A stretch of 64,000 nt of DNA from Lasiosphaeria ovina. Taxonomy: Eukaryota; Ascomycota; Sordariomycetes; Sordariales; Lasiosphaeriaceae. A model generated the notes under the pieces. That model was not told the origin of the DNA. It saw only the letters and a list, made by a program, of their open reading frames with translations, and made no database searches. The stretch covers positions 8,990,001 to 9,054,000 of the forward strand of contig JAULSN010000001.1 in NCBI GenBank assembly GCA_033439765.1, written 5' to 3'. Shown here piece after piece: positions 47,152-58,682 of the stretch (positions are counted from its first letter, which is position 1; each line of letters starts with the position of its first letter). Both the position numbers and the translations under genes were made by a program.

Positions 47152-48745
47152 CTACTTCTTACGGCTCTTGAGCCAATCTCTGAGCGGCTCGTACTTGCTG
47201 ACAAAGAACATCTGCTTCTTATTGCTTTTCCACACGAGCACGCCAATCTCCTCGGCGTAGACGCTCAGGGCGGCGTACTCCTCGGGCGTGTCGAAGTCGC
47301 GGAACAGAAAGCCCGCGTTGGTGCGCATGCGCTCGCTCTCGAGCTGCCACAGGCGGATCTGGTCCACCACGGTGGGCGGCAGCACGGAGCGGCCCGTCGA
47401 CGCCGCCACGCGCGTCATCTGCTCGTGCGCGTGGCTCGCCAGGTAGCTGATGATCTGGTCGGCCGTGATGCCGTACGTGATGGCGCGCCGGATCGAGTCG
47501 CGCGTCAGCCGGCCCGTAACCATGCCGGCAAAGCGCATGTTAAGCTGCGTGAAGAGCGCCAGCACCGCGATCTGCAGCGGCGACGACGTGTACGCGTAGA
47601 TGCGGTAGTTGGTCTCGACGATGATGGTGCCCTTAGCCTCGGCCACCACCGACGCCGGCGCGCCCAGGCTGGCCGCGTCGCCGCTGGCGTTGGACGCCGC
47701 CGCCGCGAAGCCCTCGGACACGGACCGCAGCGGCGACGTCGAGCTCGTGAGCGTCGTCGCTAGCCGCGTCGGGAAGTACTGTCTCTTGTCGCGCGGGATG
47801 TAGATGAGGCCGAAGTCGACCAGGTCCGGCAGCATATTCTGCCGCGTCGCCGTCAGCGCCTGCGTGTCGTAGGCGCGCCCCAGCTCGAGCGTTGCCAGCA
47901 TGAAGAGGAACGACAGTTGATCGATGCTGTCCATGCGCGAGCCGCTCCGCTGCTCCGACGCCTCGAGCCACAGCAGCAGCAGCGTCCACACCTGCGCGTT
48001 GGCCGACTCGAGCAAGAACGTAAAGCCCGTCTTGGTGATAACAATGCCCGTTTTACTATCTGGCCGCCGGTCCACCAAGTGTCCGGCCAGCAGCAGGTCC
48101 TTGACGCTCGTCTTGGGGCTGCTACCACTGATGCTACCGCCACCACCACCGCCGCCTCCGCCTCCCATGTCGCTTGATACCCCGACACTGTTAACGACAT
48201 AGTGCAGGATATCCTCCCACTTCTTGCGCGAGTAGCGGTCGAGGAAGTCGATATTGACGGTGGGGTCGATGGGCAAGGTGCTGGGTACGCCAAAGCTCTT
48301 GTGGTCGCCGCCGCCCTCAAGCGCGAGGCGCATGCTATTTTTGAAGTTGGTCGTCAACTGGATCTCTTGTGGCTTGTCCTTGCCGGGCGGTGTGATCTGC
48401 GCGACGTGGAGGGATCGCAGCGCGGCGAGCGCACGGTCGCGCTGCATGCGGCCTTCGGGCTTCACCCATATGTCGTCGAGCTGGGAGAGCGGGAGCGGCC
48501 CGGGCATGTAGAGGAGGGCCTGGACAAAAACCTTTGCTATTCACGCCGGGAGGTTAGTCTGTGAGCGCAAGCTGGGGAAGAGTAGCGGGGAGCTAAACGG
48601 AGGGGCGGGAGCTCTTACCAAGCATTGGCAGCATGCGGCGGAAAATGGCGAAGGCTGTCGAAGGCTGCTGGTACAGCTTCCGGAACGAGGTAGCCGGCAG
48701 CTTCTCCAAGTAATCAGAGAGCTGGTAGGACTGTGTACCCGACAT
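47152..48745 (-). CDS. TFB2: TFIIH core subunit Tfb2 (p52)
   Basis: There are two exons (48619-48745 and 47152-48536), joined G|CA in phase, giving 503 aa (yeast Tfb2 is 513). This subunit of TFIIH binds and stimulates the XPB/Ssl2 helicase in transcription initiation and nucleotide excision repair in the nucleus. Evidence includes YQLSDYLEKLPATSFRKLYQ, PSTAFAIFRRMLPMLAKVFV, RAITYGITADQIISYLASHA and the C-terminal clutch-type region ending FVSKYEPLRDWLKSRKK. QLSFLFMLATLELGRAYDTQ and DLVDFGLIYIPRDKRQYFPT fit the middle winged-helix part. A run of ten or more glycines (GGC/GGA/GGT codons, around 48130-48170) interrupts the domain between NSVGVSSDM and SGSSPKTSVKDLL, where other species have a short linker. 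It is a single essential-type gene, not clustered with related functions. Confidence 0.95.
48131..48168 (-). repeat. Poly-glycine coding tract in Tfb2
   Basis: About a dozen consecutive glycine codons, mostly GGC and GGT, form a species-variable linker in the TFIIH subunit. Codon mixing argues against a recent homopolymer error. Confidence 0.75.
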
Positions 48746-50012
48746 GGCGAGCGGTATGTTCGGGGCGTACTTAGGGCTCGTCGAGGGTTGCCGCTCTGGT
48801 GCGTGTCGCTCGCGGCGATCGCAGGTTTCTCGTCGTCGTTCGCGGGATCACAGGCACGCACTCGTTGTTAGGTCCTGGCGACGAGCAAAAAGAGTTGGCC
48901 GGTGGCCTGGCGGAAGCGCCCGCCTGGAAATTGGTTATTGCGGCAGCTCGGGGACTTTCTTGTTGAACGGAGAAAGTTGGGAGTCGGAAGGTTCGTGAGC
49001 CAGAACGAGTCCAGCGTTCGAATGCTCAAAGAAATGACCCATCTCCAGACCCTGGCCGTTGCCCGAGCCCTGAAGTCAGCCCGCTGCAGGAGCAAAAAAA
49101 ACTGGTAGGTTTGGCAGCCTCGCCTGGGCAAACCCCACACTCAGTGGGGCACCGCTGAAGTGGGGCACCTCTGCAGCAAGGGAGCTGTCTCGGGTAATTT
49201 CCGGACCGGGCTTCCAGACTGCCCCGAAATATCGTACAAAGAATACGAAGTTCCCAAGATGAATTACATGTGGGTCTTGGAACTCACTCAGGTTGGCAAC
49301 TCTCCTGGCAGCTCCCAGTTTCTTTTCTCGGGTTGATTGGCTGCACCTACTAGCACTGTCGATCTCAAATGCGAACTTTTAAGTTTTAACACAGTCCATT
49401 CCTCAAACTTCGCTTTCTTCTCGATTTCGGGAGCTTCAACCCTCCATCGTTTTCGACGTCTTGACTCTTGTCTGCGATTCCGGTCGTGACGTCTTCTCCG
49501 CGAAGGCTGTTATTAACTCATCTTTGTCACTTGTGTCTCGAAATCCTTGTACTATATTTACATGCATTTATCATTCTTCGGCCTTCAACTTGTCAACACT
49601 TAACATGAAAATGTATGACCTGCTCCGCAATGCGCTCCGCGACTGGTGCTGCTTACATTACAGCTCGGACCAATCTCCAAGCATAGGGCACTGATGCCAT
49701 CGAGGCAAGGCGAGCATGTGCTCTCTCAACAGATGCGGGGGAGGGGGAGGGGTCGCTTTGATGGCGTCCTCGATCGGCAAGCCAATGGGAAGGCTCAACC
49801 CCGAGGGGGCGGTGCAGGTCCCCTTCGCATAAAATTACTGCCTCCCCCCAGACTCCGACACTGGCCCCAGAGCCTCGCCGACCTTCGTTGCCAGCGCCCC
49901 CGAAATTCCTCTGTTGAGAGCTATCTATCGCATAATGACCATGCACGAACTACTCGCGACGACTGCCCATAAAACGGCTAGGTAAGAGCTGTCCGTAGCT
50001 GCTACCGACAAC
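48746..50012. other. Intergenic between divergent genes
   Basis: This separates the starts of TFB2 (left) and the GTPase gene (right). Mixed composition; no gene recognised. Short frames around 48902-49140 and 49646-49972 are not supported. Confidence 0.45.
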
Positions 50013-51289
50013 ATGGCCGTGCAAGAGCTCGGTGGTGGCGGCATGTTCTGTCCTGGACCGAACGATGTCATAATCGCTCTTATGGGTGTGACTGGCGTAG
50101 GCAAGAGCACCTTCATTTCACATTGTACAAACAAGCCCATCGCAATCAATAGCGGCCTCCAGTCTTGTGAGTCAGCGTCAATATTACTAGTGATGTTGAA
50201 CCTCGCCACGGCGTTCGTTGAAAATGGGTTGCTCACTAAGACGCAGGCACCAAAATTGTTTCTGTTTATCAGTGCGAGCTGGGCGGCCGGAAAAATGTCT
50301 ACCTAGTTGACACTCCGGGTTTTGACGACACGAACCGAACCGACACTGAGGTGTTGACTGAGATTGCCGATTGGCTCACCGAGACGTACAAGCACAATGT
50401 GAAGTTGAATGGCATCATCTACCTTCACCGAATTACCGACCTTCGCATGACGGGGTCAGCGAGAGAGAATGTGCTGCGATTCCAGAGTCTCTGTGGCTCT
50501 GGCGCGCTGAAGAAGGTGGTTCTTGCCACCACCATGTGGGAAGTTGTGGATCCCAGCACCGGCGAGAAGAGGGAAGGCGAGCTGAAGACAGCCGAAGACT
50601 TCTGGGGGTACATGATCCGGCACAAATCTCAGATCCACCGCCACTACAACAATGTTGAGTCGGTCCGGCGGCTGATAGGCCTCTTCGCTAACGGTGCCGC
50701 TCCCGTCACGCTGAGACTCGAAGAGGAAATGGTTGACCAGGGCAGAAGCTTGATTGACACTTCTGTGGGCCGTGGCTGGGAAGAAGCATTCAGAAAAGCG
50801 AGAGAGAAATACGACAAGGAGCTGGAAGAATTGCGCGCCGCCATGGACCGGGCCCTCCGAGAGAAAGAAGACAAAATGGCCAGCGAACTGAAAGAGCTCG
50901 AAAAGCACCTCAAGTATAAGCTGGGGAAGAAGGAGCAAGAAACCCAGGCACTTGCTCCGGGCCTCGAGAAACTCAAACTCGATTACTCGGAGCAGATGGA
51001 GACAATGACGAAGGAGGAGATAGAAACACGGGTACTTGCGCGGGTTCTCGAGAGACTCAAACTTAATTACTCGGAGCAAATGGAGACAATTTTAAAGCTC
51101 AAGTCAAGGGAAGAAAAGAAGGAATCTACCCTACACCGGCTGACCAGGTCATTGGAGGAAACTGCCAAGGGCTTGAACTTACGAGTCAGATCCCTCCCTG
51201 GCCTGAATCTAGCCAACAGCGAGGACATTTGTATCACAATTTACGGCAAGTACTTTTCATTTTTCGGACCATGTTACTCGGCCATGTAG
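50013..51289 (+). CDS. AIG1-like P-loop GTPase with coiled-coil C-terminus
   Basis: There are two exons (50013-50166 and 50247-51289); T|GC completes a Cys and the frame, giving 398 aa. The G domain shows the P-loop GVTGVGKSTF (about residues 25-34), then YLVDTPGFDDT (G3, about residues 70-80) and IIYLHRITDLRMTGSARENV, a segment typical of fungal AIG1/GIMAP-like GTPases. VVLATTMWEVV stands where the family's G4 motif should be. After about residue 220 the protein becomes a highly charged coiled coil with two related blocks (ALAPGLEKLKLDYSEQMETM and VLARVLERLKLNYSEQMETI), that is, a ~30-residue internal duplication. In fungi such proteins are common, variable in number and often near NLR genes; their role is not established. 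The end at TAG 51287 is taken from the open frame; a further intron near 51245 cannot be excluded. Confidence 0.83.
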
Positions 51290-51595
51290 GTTCGCTTATG
51301 TCCATCGATGAGAAGTGGCTGCTGACGAGACCAATACCAGAACTTTCCCTGACGCTGCCGGAGACAATACGAATGTTCAAAACGGCGTTATGGGCGGGGA
51401 ATTACACGAAGCGACAATACACTTTCTCCTCGTGATCGGCTGAGGTGGTGAATGTTTGGTAAATATGCACTATGAGGAGGCAAGGGAGCAGCAATCAAGA
51501 CATAGTAGGCGAGCAACTCAAACAGAACTTCCTCCACAACCTGTGGACCTCTTTTCACTAATACCTGAAGTGTATTAGTTCTAGCGGTCGACTGC
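51290..51595. other. Short intergenic gap
   Basis: About 305 bases lie between the GTPase stop and the next start. No clear signals were seen. It could instead hold an intron if the two genes are really one transcript. Confidence 0.35.
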
Positions 51596-52237
51596 ATGCT
51601 CCCAAAATCAAGTGTGGATTATAAGCAGCTAAAGCAAACTCTCGTGGAAAAGGATTTTCGACATACCACGCACGCCTCGCTTGGGCCCTCCGGAACGTTT
51701 TTCATTAAAGGTACGGCGGACAAAGAACTGTTTCCAGGAACCGACCAGCCGCTATTGATTTGCCTCGCATTTGAAAGTTTCCCGGAAGAGGACCCAGGCA
51801 TGATATCCCGCACCTGGTGGGGCCACTCAAACACGTACGTGGTCGAGCCAACGGATGGGAGCAGGACCTGGTCTCTCGGCAACAACTATGCAGGACTAAG
51901 CGACTATATCCGCCGGGGCATCAACGGGTGCAGTGAAATCAATGTGAGTTGCGGCCTCATAATATCTCGCAGGACTAAACAGGGAAAAGACTATCTGAGC
52001 TAACAGACAGCGAAGGCACTAGCACTCGATCAGAAGAATGGCCAGTCATGGATCATTATTTTCACGAACGGCGAAGTGGCATATACCCGCCGGGCCAACA
52101 AGTCGGACGACAAGTTTGACCACTTCGAGTTTGAGGAGTTTGCGACCCGGAACTTTGGGTGCGACTTTGGCTTTGTGGAAGAGATAAAAGAAGGAAGCCA
52201 CCCCGAGGTCCAGTGGTCCAATGTCCAAGCCAAATGA
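51596..52237 (+). CDS. 192-aa hypothetical protein
   Basis: There are two exons (51596-51943 and 52007-52237). The intron has donor GTGAGT, branch AGCTAAC close to the acceptor, and joins in phase 0. I do not recognise a family. The product is soluble-looking and aromatic-rich (FRHTTHASLGPSGTFFIKGT, SRTWWGHSNTYVVEPTDGSR, DHFEFEEFATRNFGCDFGF), which suggests a compact beta-rich domain. There is no signal peptide. It lies 306 bases downstream of the AIG1-like GTPase on the same strand; a functional link is possible but untested. The start is the first Met of the frame and could be wrong if an upstream exon exists. The open, in-phase exon pair and the good intron make a real gene likely. Confidence 0.62.
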
Positions 52238-52663
52238 GGACACGCCGTAATTGGCGGTCATCGAATCCCAGTCATCGCAAACACGCGGCGGGAATTATCA
52301 TGTTTCCCTATTTCATGTCGAGAGTGTTGACCAGAGATTGGCTGGGGAGCAGGGTCGAGGAGTTACAGGATGAGATTAACACTACGCTTCGTATCTCTAA
52401 GTTATAGTTACGATTTTCACAAGTTAGGTACCTTGACAAAGACTCCGTAATGTATAATTTGTCCCTCAACTTTCCGAGTTCGTGAAGTTTAAATTAGGTA
52501 CCTAATGGAAATGTATATACATCACACTAGTCGGAATCTACTATATCCAGATCTCTGTAGTATAGGTGTCACTAGTTCTTCTTGTATTATTTTCTTGGCT
52601 AATATTGCCATGCCAAATCGCTTGACCCATCTCCCGCTCATCACCGCCACCCCACACGCAAAC
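52238..52663. other. Intergenic between convergent genes
   Basis: AT-rich 3' sequence between the small hypothetical gene and the broken minus-strand gene. Nothing recognised. Confidence 0.5.
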
Positions 52664-54360
52664 TCATTCGTTTGCAGCCGGCACGCCGAGGCGGTAGGTC
52701 AAGCCGACGAGCAGGTCGCCGGCGCTAGTGAACACGGGGCTCTTCATGTCGAAGACGCCGCTACTGGGAAACACGAACCCGTGCTGCTGGCTGGCGAGGT
52801 CTTGCGCGATCTGCGAAGTCAGGTCGATGTCTGCGACGCGCTCGTTTACCGTGGCCTGCGCGAGCGCGGGCGTCTTGGCGCCCGCGTCGAATGACGGGTC
52901 CAGCCACTCGAGCATGCCGCTGGTGCCCCACGACGGGTCCGCCGCGGTGATGTTCAGCGTGCATGTTGGTGTCCCCTGCGTGAGGCTCACCGCCAGCTTG
53001 CCCGCGTCGCTGACGGACGCCAGTTCGAGTGTCGTCGTCCAGCTCAGCGCGATCGCGTCGTTGTATGTTCCTGCTGGTTCGGTAGTCCACCCCGTGTACG
53101 GGCGCCAGTATCGAACTTCGCTGACGATCTTGTATGTAATGCTGGCGGTCGTGCTGAGCACGATGGTGCTGCTGCCGGGCGACCAGACCACGTCTGTCTC
53201 GAGCGTCGAGCTCGTCGAGATGGTCAGCGCCGTGTTGCCCGTCACCAGCGACCCGCCGGCCGTCGACGAGTCGCTGCCGCCCGTCCACTTGAACTGGCCG
53301 CCCGTGGCGTTGGACGTGAAAGCCAGCGTGTCAGCAGCCGGCATGGGGTTTTTGTCGAGGATCCACGCCGAGGTCTCGACGGCGGCGGCTGCCGTGTCGG
53401 CCGTGGGGTTCAGGGTCCACGTCAGGATCGAGTTCATCGCCGACAGCATGGCCGGGATGTAGGGCGCCAGCTGCGGCAGCAGGTAGCCATCCCAGAAGGG
53501 CCCGCCCGCCATCAGCAGCGTGCCGTTGAGGCTGCCCTCGAAACAGTTGCCCGTCCAGGTCAGGTCGGTCGTGGGCATGGCCTGGTTACCCGTCATCTCG
53601 CGGACCAGGAAGGCGTTGCGGGCGCTCGCGCCCGGCGTCGCGGAGTCGGCGCCTAGGGGCTGGTAGTACATGGCCTGCAGCCTCGACGACGTCGGCATCA
53701 GGGTCGGGGGCTGGGCGCCCGGCGGCAGGGAGGTGCTGGCCGTCAGCGCGTAGCCGATGATGTTATGGCTGCCTGGCCCGCGCAGCACCTCGAGGTACGA
53801 CTCGATGAGCGAGCCGAGCATGCCCTTGACGCCGGAGTCCTGCCCCGGCGTCGTGTCGGCCCCGGGCAGCGTGCTCTCGTCCTAGGCCGCCGGCGCCAGG
53901 CTCGCCGTGGTGAAGTCGATGATCAGCTGCGTGATCGAGTACTGGCCCGGGTCGTCGACGGCTTCCTGCACGTCGGCTGGCACGCCGGCCACCTGCTGCG
54001 AGCCGAAGCCGACCTGGATCGGAATGGCCCAGCCGTTGACTGGCAGCTGCACCAGGGTGGGCGTCCCGCTCGAGAAGTCGTAGTAGTTGTAGGAGCCGCT
54101 CTGGAAGTTGAGAAACAAAATCGATCCGTAGTATTGGTCTGATGGCGAGGCTACGAGCTGCACGGTCGGGGGGTTCATGACTCCAGTGAGCGAAGTCCCG
54201 GCAGTTGCGTTCTTGATGTTGAGATTCTTCACATTGGCGTTCTCGGGCTGGACGAACCAGTAGGCAAGACACATGTCAACAGCCCCCTGCGAGATGGCGA
54301 TGACCTGGTCGAGCCCCTGAGGGCTCAGTGCGAGGCGAGACTCGTGGTCGTAGTCGTAGT
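52664..54360 (-). pseudogene. Large beta-rich uncharacterised gene (P47/TULIP-like suspicion) with in-frame stop
   Basis: One continuous frame runs from an apparent exon border at 54360 (acceptor GAACAG) to TAA at 52664, interrupted by a TAG at 53882-53884. The flanks read as one protein: VDDPGQYSITQLIIDFTTAS before the stop, LPGADTTPGQDSGVKGMLGS after it. The N-terminal part has LDQVIAISQGAVD, the same type of 'D-x-V-x-A-x-S-Q' opening segment as the 1296-aa gene's GFDVLVSYSETQLN. The C-terminal end, HGFVFPSSGVFDMKSPVFTS and DLLVGLTYRL, is a pattern I associate with fungal and bacterial P47/OrfX-like beta-sandwich proteins. The remaining ~350 residues are Thr/Ser-rich beta sequence. The start is unresolved: Met at 54274 lies inside the conserved segment, and no upstream exon was found. 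One codon change could explain the stop. Function unknown. Confidence 0.62.
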
Positions 54361-54610
54361 CTGTTCAAGCCAACCAGTAAAAACCCGCAGGAATCGGCGA
54401 GACATGCCGCACTTCTGCAACGACAGGAAAGACTGGAGAGTTGAATCACAACAAGAAAGTTGTGTTGGCTGCCCTGAGAATATGGGGACAATAAAGCCAG
54501 CAGCTCGGTTGTAACAAAGGCTGGCATCACAACTGCCATTGTCTCCCACCCTATTGTTTCCACGACTTTTGCCGAGAGCCACACAGCCCCGGCTTGATTG
54601 ACCAGCAACC
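54361..54610. promoter_or_regulatory. Short bidirectional promoter between two large broken genes
   Basis: Only ~250 bases separate the recognisable 5' parts of the two divergent genes, much less than the 2.7 kb of the intact pair. A missing first exon of the left gene may lie here. Confidence 0.4.
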
Positions 54611-57600
54611 ATGGACACCGTCGTGGCACACACGGAGCTGATGCACAACGCCCTGCCGGCGCGGTGCATCCAGCCCGGGACGGCCTTCTCGGCGGTGCAA
54701 GCCAGCGACGGCAGCCCCGTCATCTTCTCAATCGGCTCCGACCAGAGCCTGTACGTCATCAACCGGGACCCCGACAGCCTCGAGAACGCCGAGCTGGACC
54801 TGTCGAGCGCGTTCCAGCTGTCGCGGTCGACGTCCGACTTCTGCCCCGTGATCGTCGACAGCGCGAAGAGCAGCTGGTCCTTTAGCGACGACCTGCAGTC
54901 GCCCATCAACGTGCAGACCGTCCTGGATCTGTGCACCACGACAGTCAACGGCTCTCCGGGCTTGTCTGCGCTGACCCAGTCGGCGGGCGACGCGAGCAGC
55001 AGCAGCCCGGCGGGGACCAGCGGGATCAGGACCGTGACCAACGCCGACGGCAACGACAACCTGCTGATCGTCGGCGGCGGCGGCATGCACTACCTCAGAG
55101 GCGAGGACAGCGTGCTGGGCCAGTGCGGGCTGCCTCTCGCCGTGCTCAGCACGCACAGCGCGTACCAGAGCCCGCAGCAGTTCGAGGTCGTCCAGGAGGC
55201 GGCCGGCGGCAGCATCTCGGTCTGGGTCCGCACTGCCGCGCAAGACGTCTGCTATCAAGAATACAGCTACCCGACGCTCACGGGAGCGCAGCAGCCTCCC
55301 ACACCGTCGACGCCCATCGTGCCGCTACTCCTCCGCGACGCAGGCGGCGGCGAGTTCTCACCCGTCAAAGTGCCCGGCGGCGGGCAACACCTCGTTGTCG
55401 CCGGGGTGGTCGACACGCAGCCGGTGCTGACGCTGCTGTCGTAGAACATGAGCACGCGGCTGTGGCAGCCGTCGCCCGTGACGGTGCCGACGATGGACGA
55501 GGTGGTGCAGTTCGTGTCGCTCACGACGCGCGCCGAGCTCAAGACGGCGGCCGGGCTGCCTCTGGGCGGGTGCGCCGAGCTGATTTCGACGTCGGTGCCG
55601 GCCGAGCTGATCGTCAACGGCGTGCGGCTGACTACGACAGCAGCCGGCGGACCGGGCCAGCCGGTGTGGACCGACGACGCCGGCACCCTGACCATCATCC
55701 TCCAGGGCACGGCCGCGGCCACGCCGACCAACTGCCCCGTCATCACGCTGGCGCCAGTCCCGGGGTCGAAGACAACGTTTCAGGGCGCACCGCTTCTTAT
55801 CAACCCCGGGGCCAAGATGTCTGATACGACGGGGAAGCTGTCGTCGGTCAGCGAGCTGCAGAACTTGCGCCAGAAGGGCACCATTCCCAGCCATGTCAGC
55901 GACGACGATCTCACAAAGGCGGCCCAGGCGTTTAGCGGGCTGAAGCAGGCGGCGGCGTCCATGATCGCTCAGGGGCAGGTGCCTTCTCCTTCTTCGCAGA
56001 AGCCTGCGCCAGCTCCTGCGGCACCGACTTCTCCGGCTTCCATCCCTGCAGTGCCGTCTCCAGACACGGAGGTAGCCGTGATGAAGCAAAATGAGATAAC
56101 GCAGCCACTGGTCTTGATGTCGATCGGGGGCTTGATCGTCCACGCATTCGAAGACTTCTGGTCGCTGATCAAGACGGGCTTCGACGACACTGTCAGCTGG
56201 GGGGTGCGTGCAGGCGGTCGAGGACGGGTGGGCGTTTGTGCTGACGCTGGCCAACGGCGTGTACTCGCTGGTCGTCAAGACCATCTCGCACATTGTGCTG
56301 GCGGCCGTCAAGGTGTTTGAGTTTATCGAGATGGGCATCGAGAAGATCATCGAGCTGATCGGCTTCCTGTTCGAGTGAGCCGATATCGTGGCCACCAAGA
56401 ACGTGCTGGTCAACGTCGCCACCCAGAACATGATCTGGGGACTCGACAACATGGCCTCCCTGCAGGCTGCGAGCGACGGCTTCTTTGCCCAGGCGCAGGC
56501 CATGGTGGAGAAGCTCGGCCCGAGCAGCAGCAGCAGCAGCAGCAACGCCACTGGCAGTGGCGGCCTCAACCTGCCCACTGGCTTGCAAGGCGCCGACGTG
56601 GGCACCGATGCCACCCAGAAGAGCCAGGCTGCCGACCAGCAGTCTTCGCACGCCAGCGCGGCCAAGTCACCGGCGGCGTCGTTCGGGCAGTATCAGATGC
56701 AGCACGGAGGGGCCAGCGTGCAGTCGCAGCCGCAGTCACCGGCTGCAAGCTCTGGGGGAGAAGCACCGTCCAGTGACGACATCTGGGCGGACATCGAGAA
56801 GCTGTTTGACGACCTGCACGACGGCTTCGCCAAGCTGTTTTCGGCGTCGAGCCTGTCGGTGGGCCAGCTGCTGGAGCAGCTGGGGGTCGATGTGCTGGCC
56901 AACGTCATCGCCATAAGCGGGGCCGTCGGATCCAAGCTGATCGACGTCCTGGGCTCGCTGATCCGGCGGCTCGCGGCGTTCATCACGGCCACCATCGACA
57001 TTCCTGTCCTGAGCGCTCTGTACAAGCTTGTGTCGGGGGGGGGGGGGGGGGGGGGGGGGGCTCCTTTGACGGTGCTCGACGCCGTTTGCCTGGTCATGGC
57101 CATCCCCATGACCTTTGCGTATAAGCTGCTCGCCAACGAGAGCCCGACTAGCATTTCGGGTATCGGCTACCTGACGAAGCAGAACATATATCTGGACGAT
57201 CTCCAGAGCCTTCTTGCTTCTGCCGGTGCGCCTGCTTCTGATCCTACTCCCAGCCTTCTTGTATTACAACCGCAACCAACCGAAGAGGCACTTGCACTCA
57301 ACACTACGGTCAGCTCGAATAGTTCCGCCGAGTATAAAACTACTCCAACAGCGATGCTAGAACTGGCCGCTACCGGCACTGACACGGGCGGGCCCACGCT
57401 CGAGAAGGACCTCGGCATCCTCAAGGAGCTAGCCGGGCTGGGAACGCCGATCGTGCAGCTACTCGTGTTCGACCTATACACGGTGCCGCGGTGGGCGAAG
57501 CCGGACACGGGGAAGCCGGCGGACGACAGGATGCTGAGCCTGGCGCTGGTGCAGTGGCCGGTCCAGGGGTCGCGGGCGGTGGGCGACAGGTCGGCGGCGG

Positions 57601-57977
57601 GCTCGGCGTGGCGGACGGCGACGTGGCTGCTGGGGGCGGTCAGCATGGTCGCGCAGCAGTACGGCAAGACGGTCAAGACGGCGGTGCAGTTCTGGTGCGG
57701 GCTGCTGCAGCTCACTACGTCTATTGGTAACTATGTTGTTGTGTTCGGCAGCAGTGATGAGCCGGCGACGGCGGCTAACGTCGCCACCATGGTTGAGGAC
57801 TTTGTCGTGGCCATTGGCGACCTGCTGGCGGCCATCGCCTCGGGCACCAACGCGGCCGTCCCGTACATCACCGTGCCGGCCATCTTTTTCAAGAATGCCG
57901 ACTTCGTGTTGAGAATTGCTGAGACGGCCGATGGTGATGTGCAAAAGTATACCTCGGGCATCGACGTCAAGTTTTGA
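54611..57977 (+). pseudogene. Giant uncharacterised gene broken by two stops and a frameshift
   Basis: Four consecutive segments read as one ~1100-aa protein. Segment 1 (54611-55441) has strands such as GSPVIFSIGSDQSLYVI and looks like the start of a beta-propeller; it ends at TAG 55442-55444. Segment 2 (55445 to about 56198) is beta-rich, then Pro-rich, and enters LMSIGGLIVHAFEDFWSLIK. A frame change at the G6 run 56199-56204 leads to segment 3, with WAFVLTLANGVYSLVVKTIS and IEKIIELIGFLFE. This stops at TGA 56376-56378, where I expect a Trp codon in relatives. Segment 4 (to 57977) is helical and then alpha/beta, with DIWADIEKLFDDLHDGFAKL, hydrophobic FITATIDIPVLSALYKLV, a G26 run inside the coding frame (57035-57060), TVLDAVCLVMAIPMTFAYKL and the C-terminus YTSGIDVKF. 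Both stops are one transition from a sense codon. No signal peptide. I recognise the type from fungal genomes but know no function. Confidence 0.7.
57035..57060 (+). repeat. Uninterrupted G26 homopolymer inside coding sequence
   Basis: Twenty-six G in a row encode about eight glycines between SALYKLVS and APLTVLDAV. It is at risk of slippage in the cell and of length error in sequencing; the frame on both sides agrees as written. Confidence 0.9.
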
Positions 57978-58682
57978 TATAGTTGGTATGATTTTGATTG
58001 GTTACGTTCGGCAGATATGGGTCTAAAGTAGAAACAAATAGACGATGAAAATGATGATAACTTAATTGAAAAGGAAAAAAGGCTTGTTCAAAGTTCAATC
58101 GTGACTCAAAGAGCGCGAAACTGCCCCGGTTCGTTGAGGACAAGAGCTAGTGGAGCCCTGCGTTCCTATTGGCCCAACACTTGCCGAGCTGAGCTGGGAT
58201 CTGGCCCACGCAGGCAGGCGCGAAACTGCAGTCGCCAATCTCACCCGTCGACCTCAATCCTGCAGTTGAAGAAGCCCGCTCGAATCACGCCCACGACAGT
58301 TGGACACAACAGAGACAGGAAGATGGCGCCCAAACTGCCACCAGCAAGATTTGTCAGATCGGTAATTAATCAATTCAGTTGCGCCTAATCCAAATCCCCA
58401 CCCCAACAGAACTCGACCGGACCGGGCAATTGAATCTCGGAGAAGCAGGCTCACGAGTGCTGACGCCTTCACGCCTCACACAGGTACTAAAATCGTTCAT
58501 GGCAGAGTCCGGCCTGGAGCCAAGGTCAGTTCCATTTCCTGTTCCAATCTCGCCGCCTCGTTCATCTCGCAACGCTGGCGGTAGTTCCAACTTCGGGCTT
58601 TTCAATGCTCGTCAAGAACACCACTTGGCTGACACACGGGCTCGTCTCAGACTGTTTGGATCTCATGTGAGCCACGACCAAA
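57978..58682. other. Intergenic, possible small unresolved gene
   Basis: From about 58323 there is an ATG with MAPKLPPARFVRS, and from 58379 a 104-codon frame (ELDRTGQLNLGEAGSRVLTP, LTQVLKSFMAESGLEP). The two parts cannot be joined in phase with the splice sites I see. A small gene is possible, but I do not annotate it. Confidence 0.3.
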
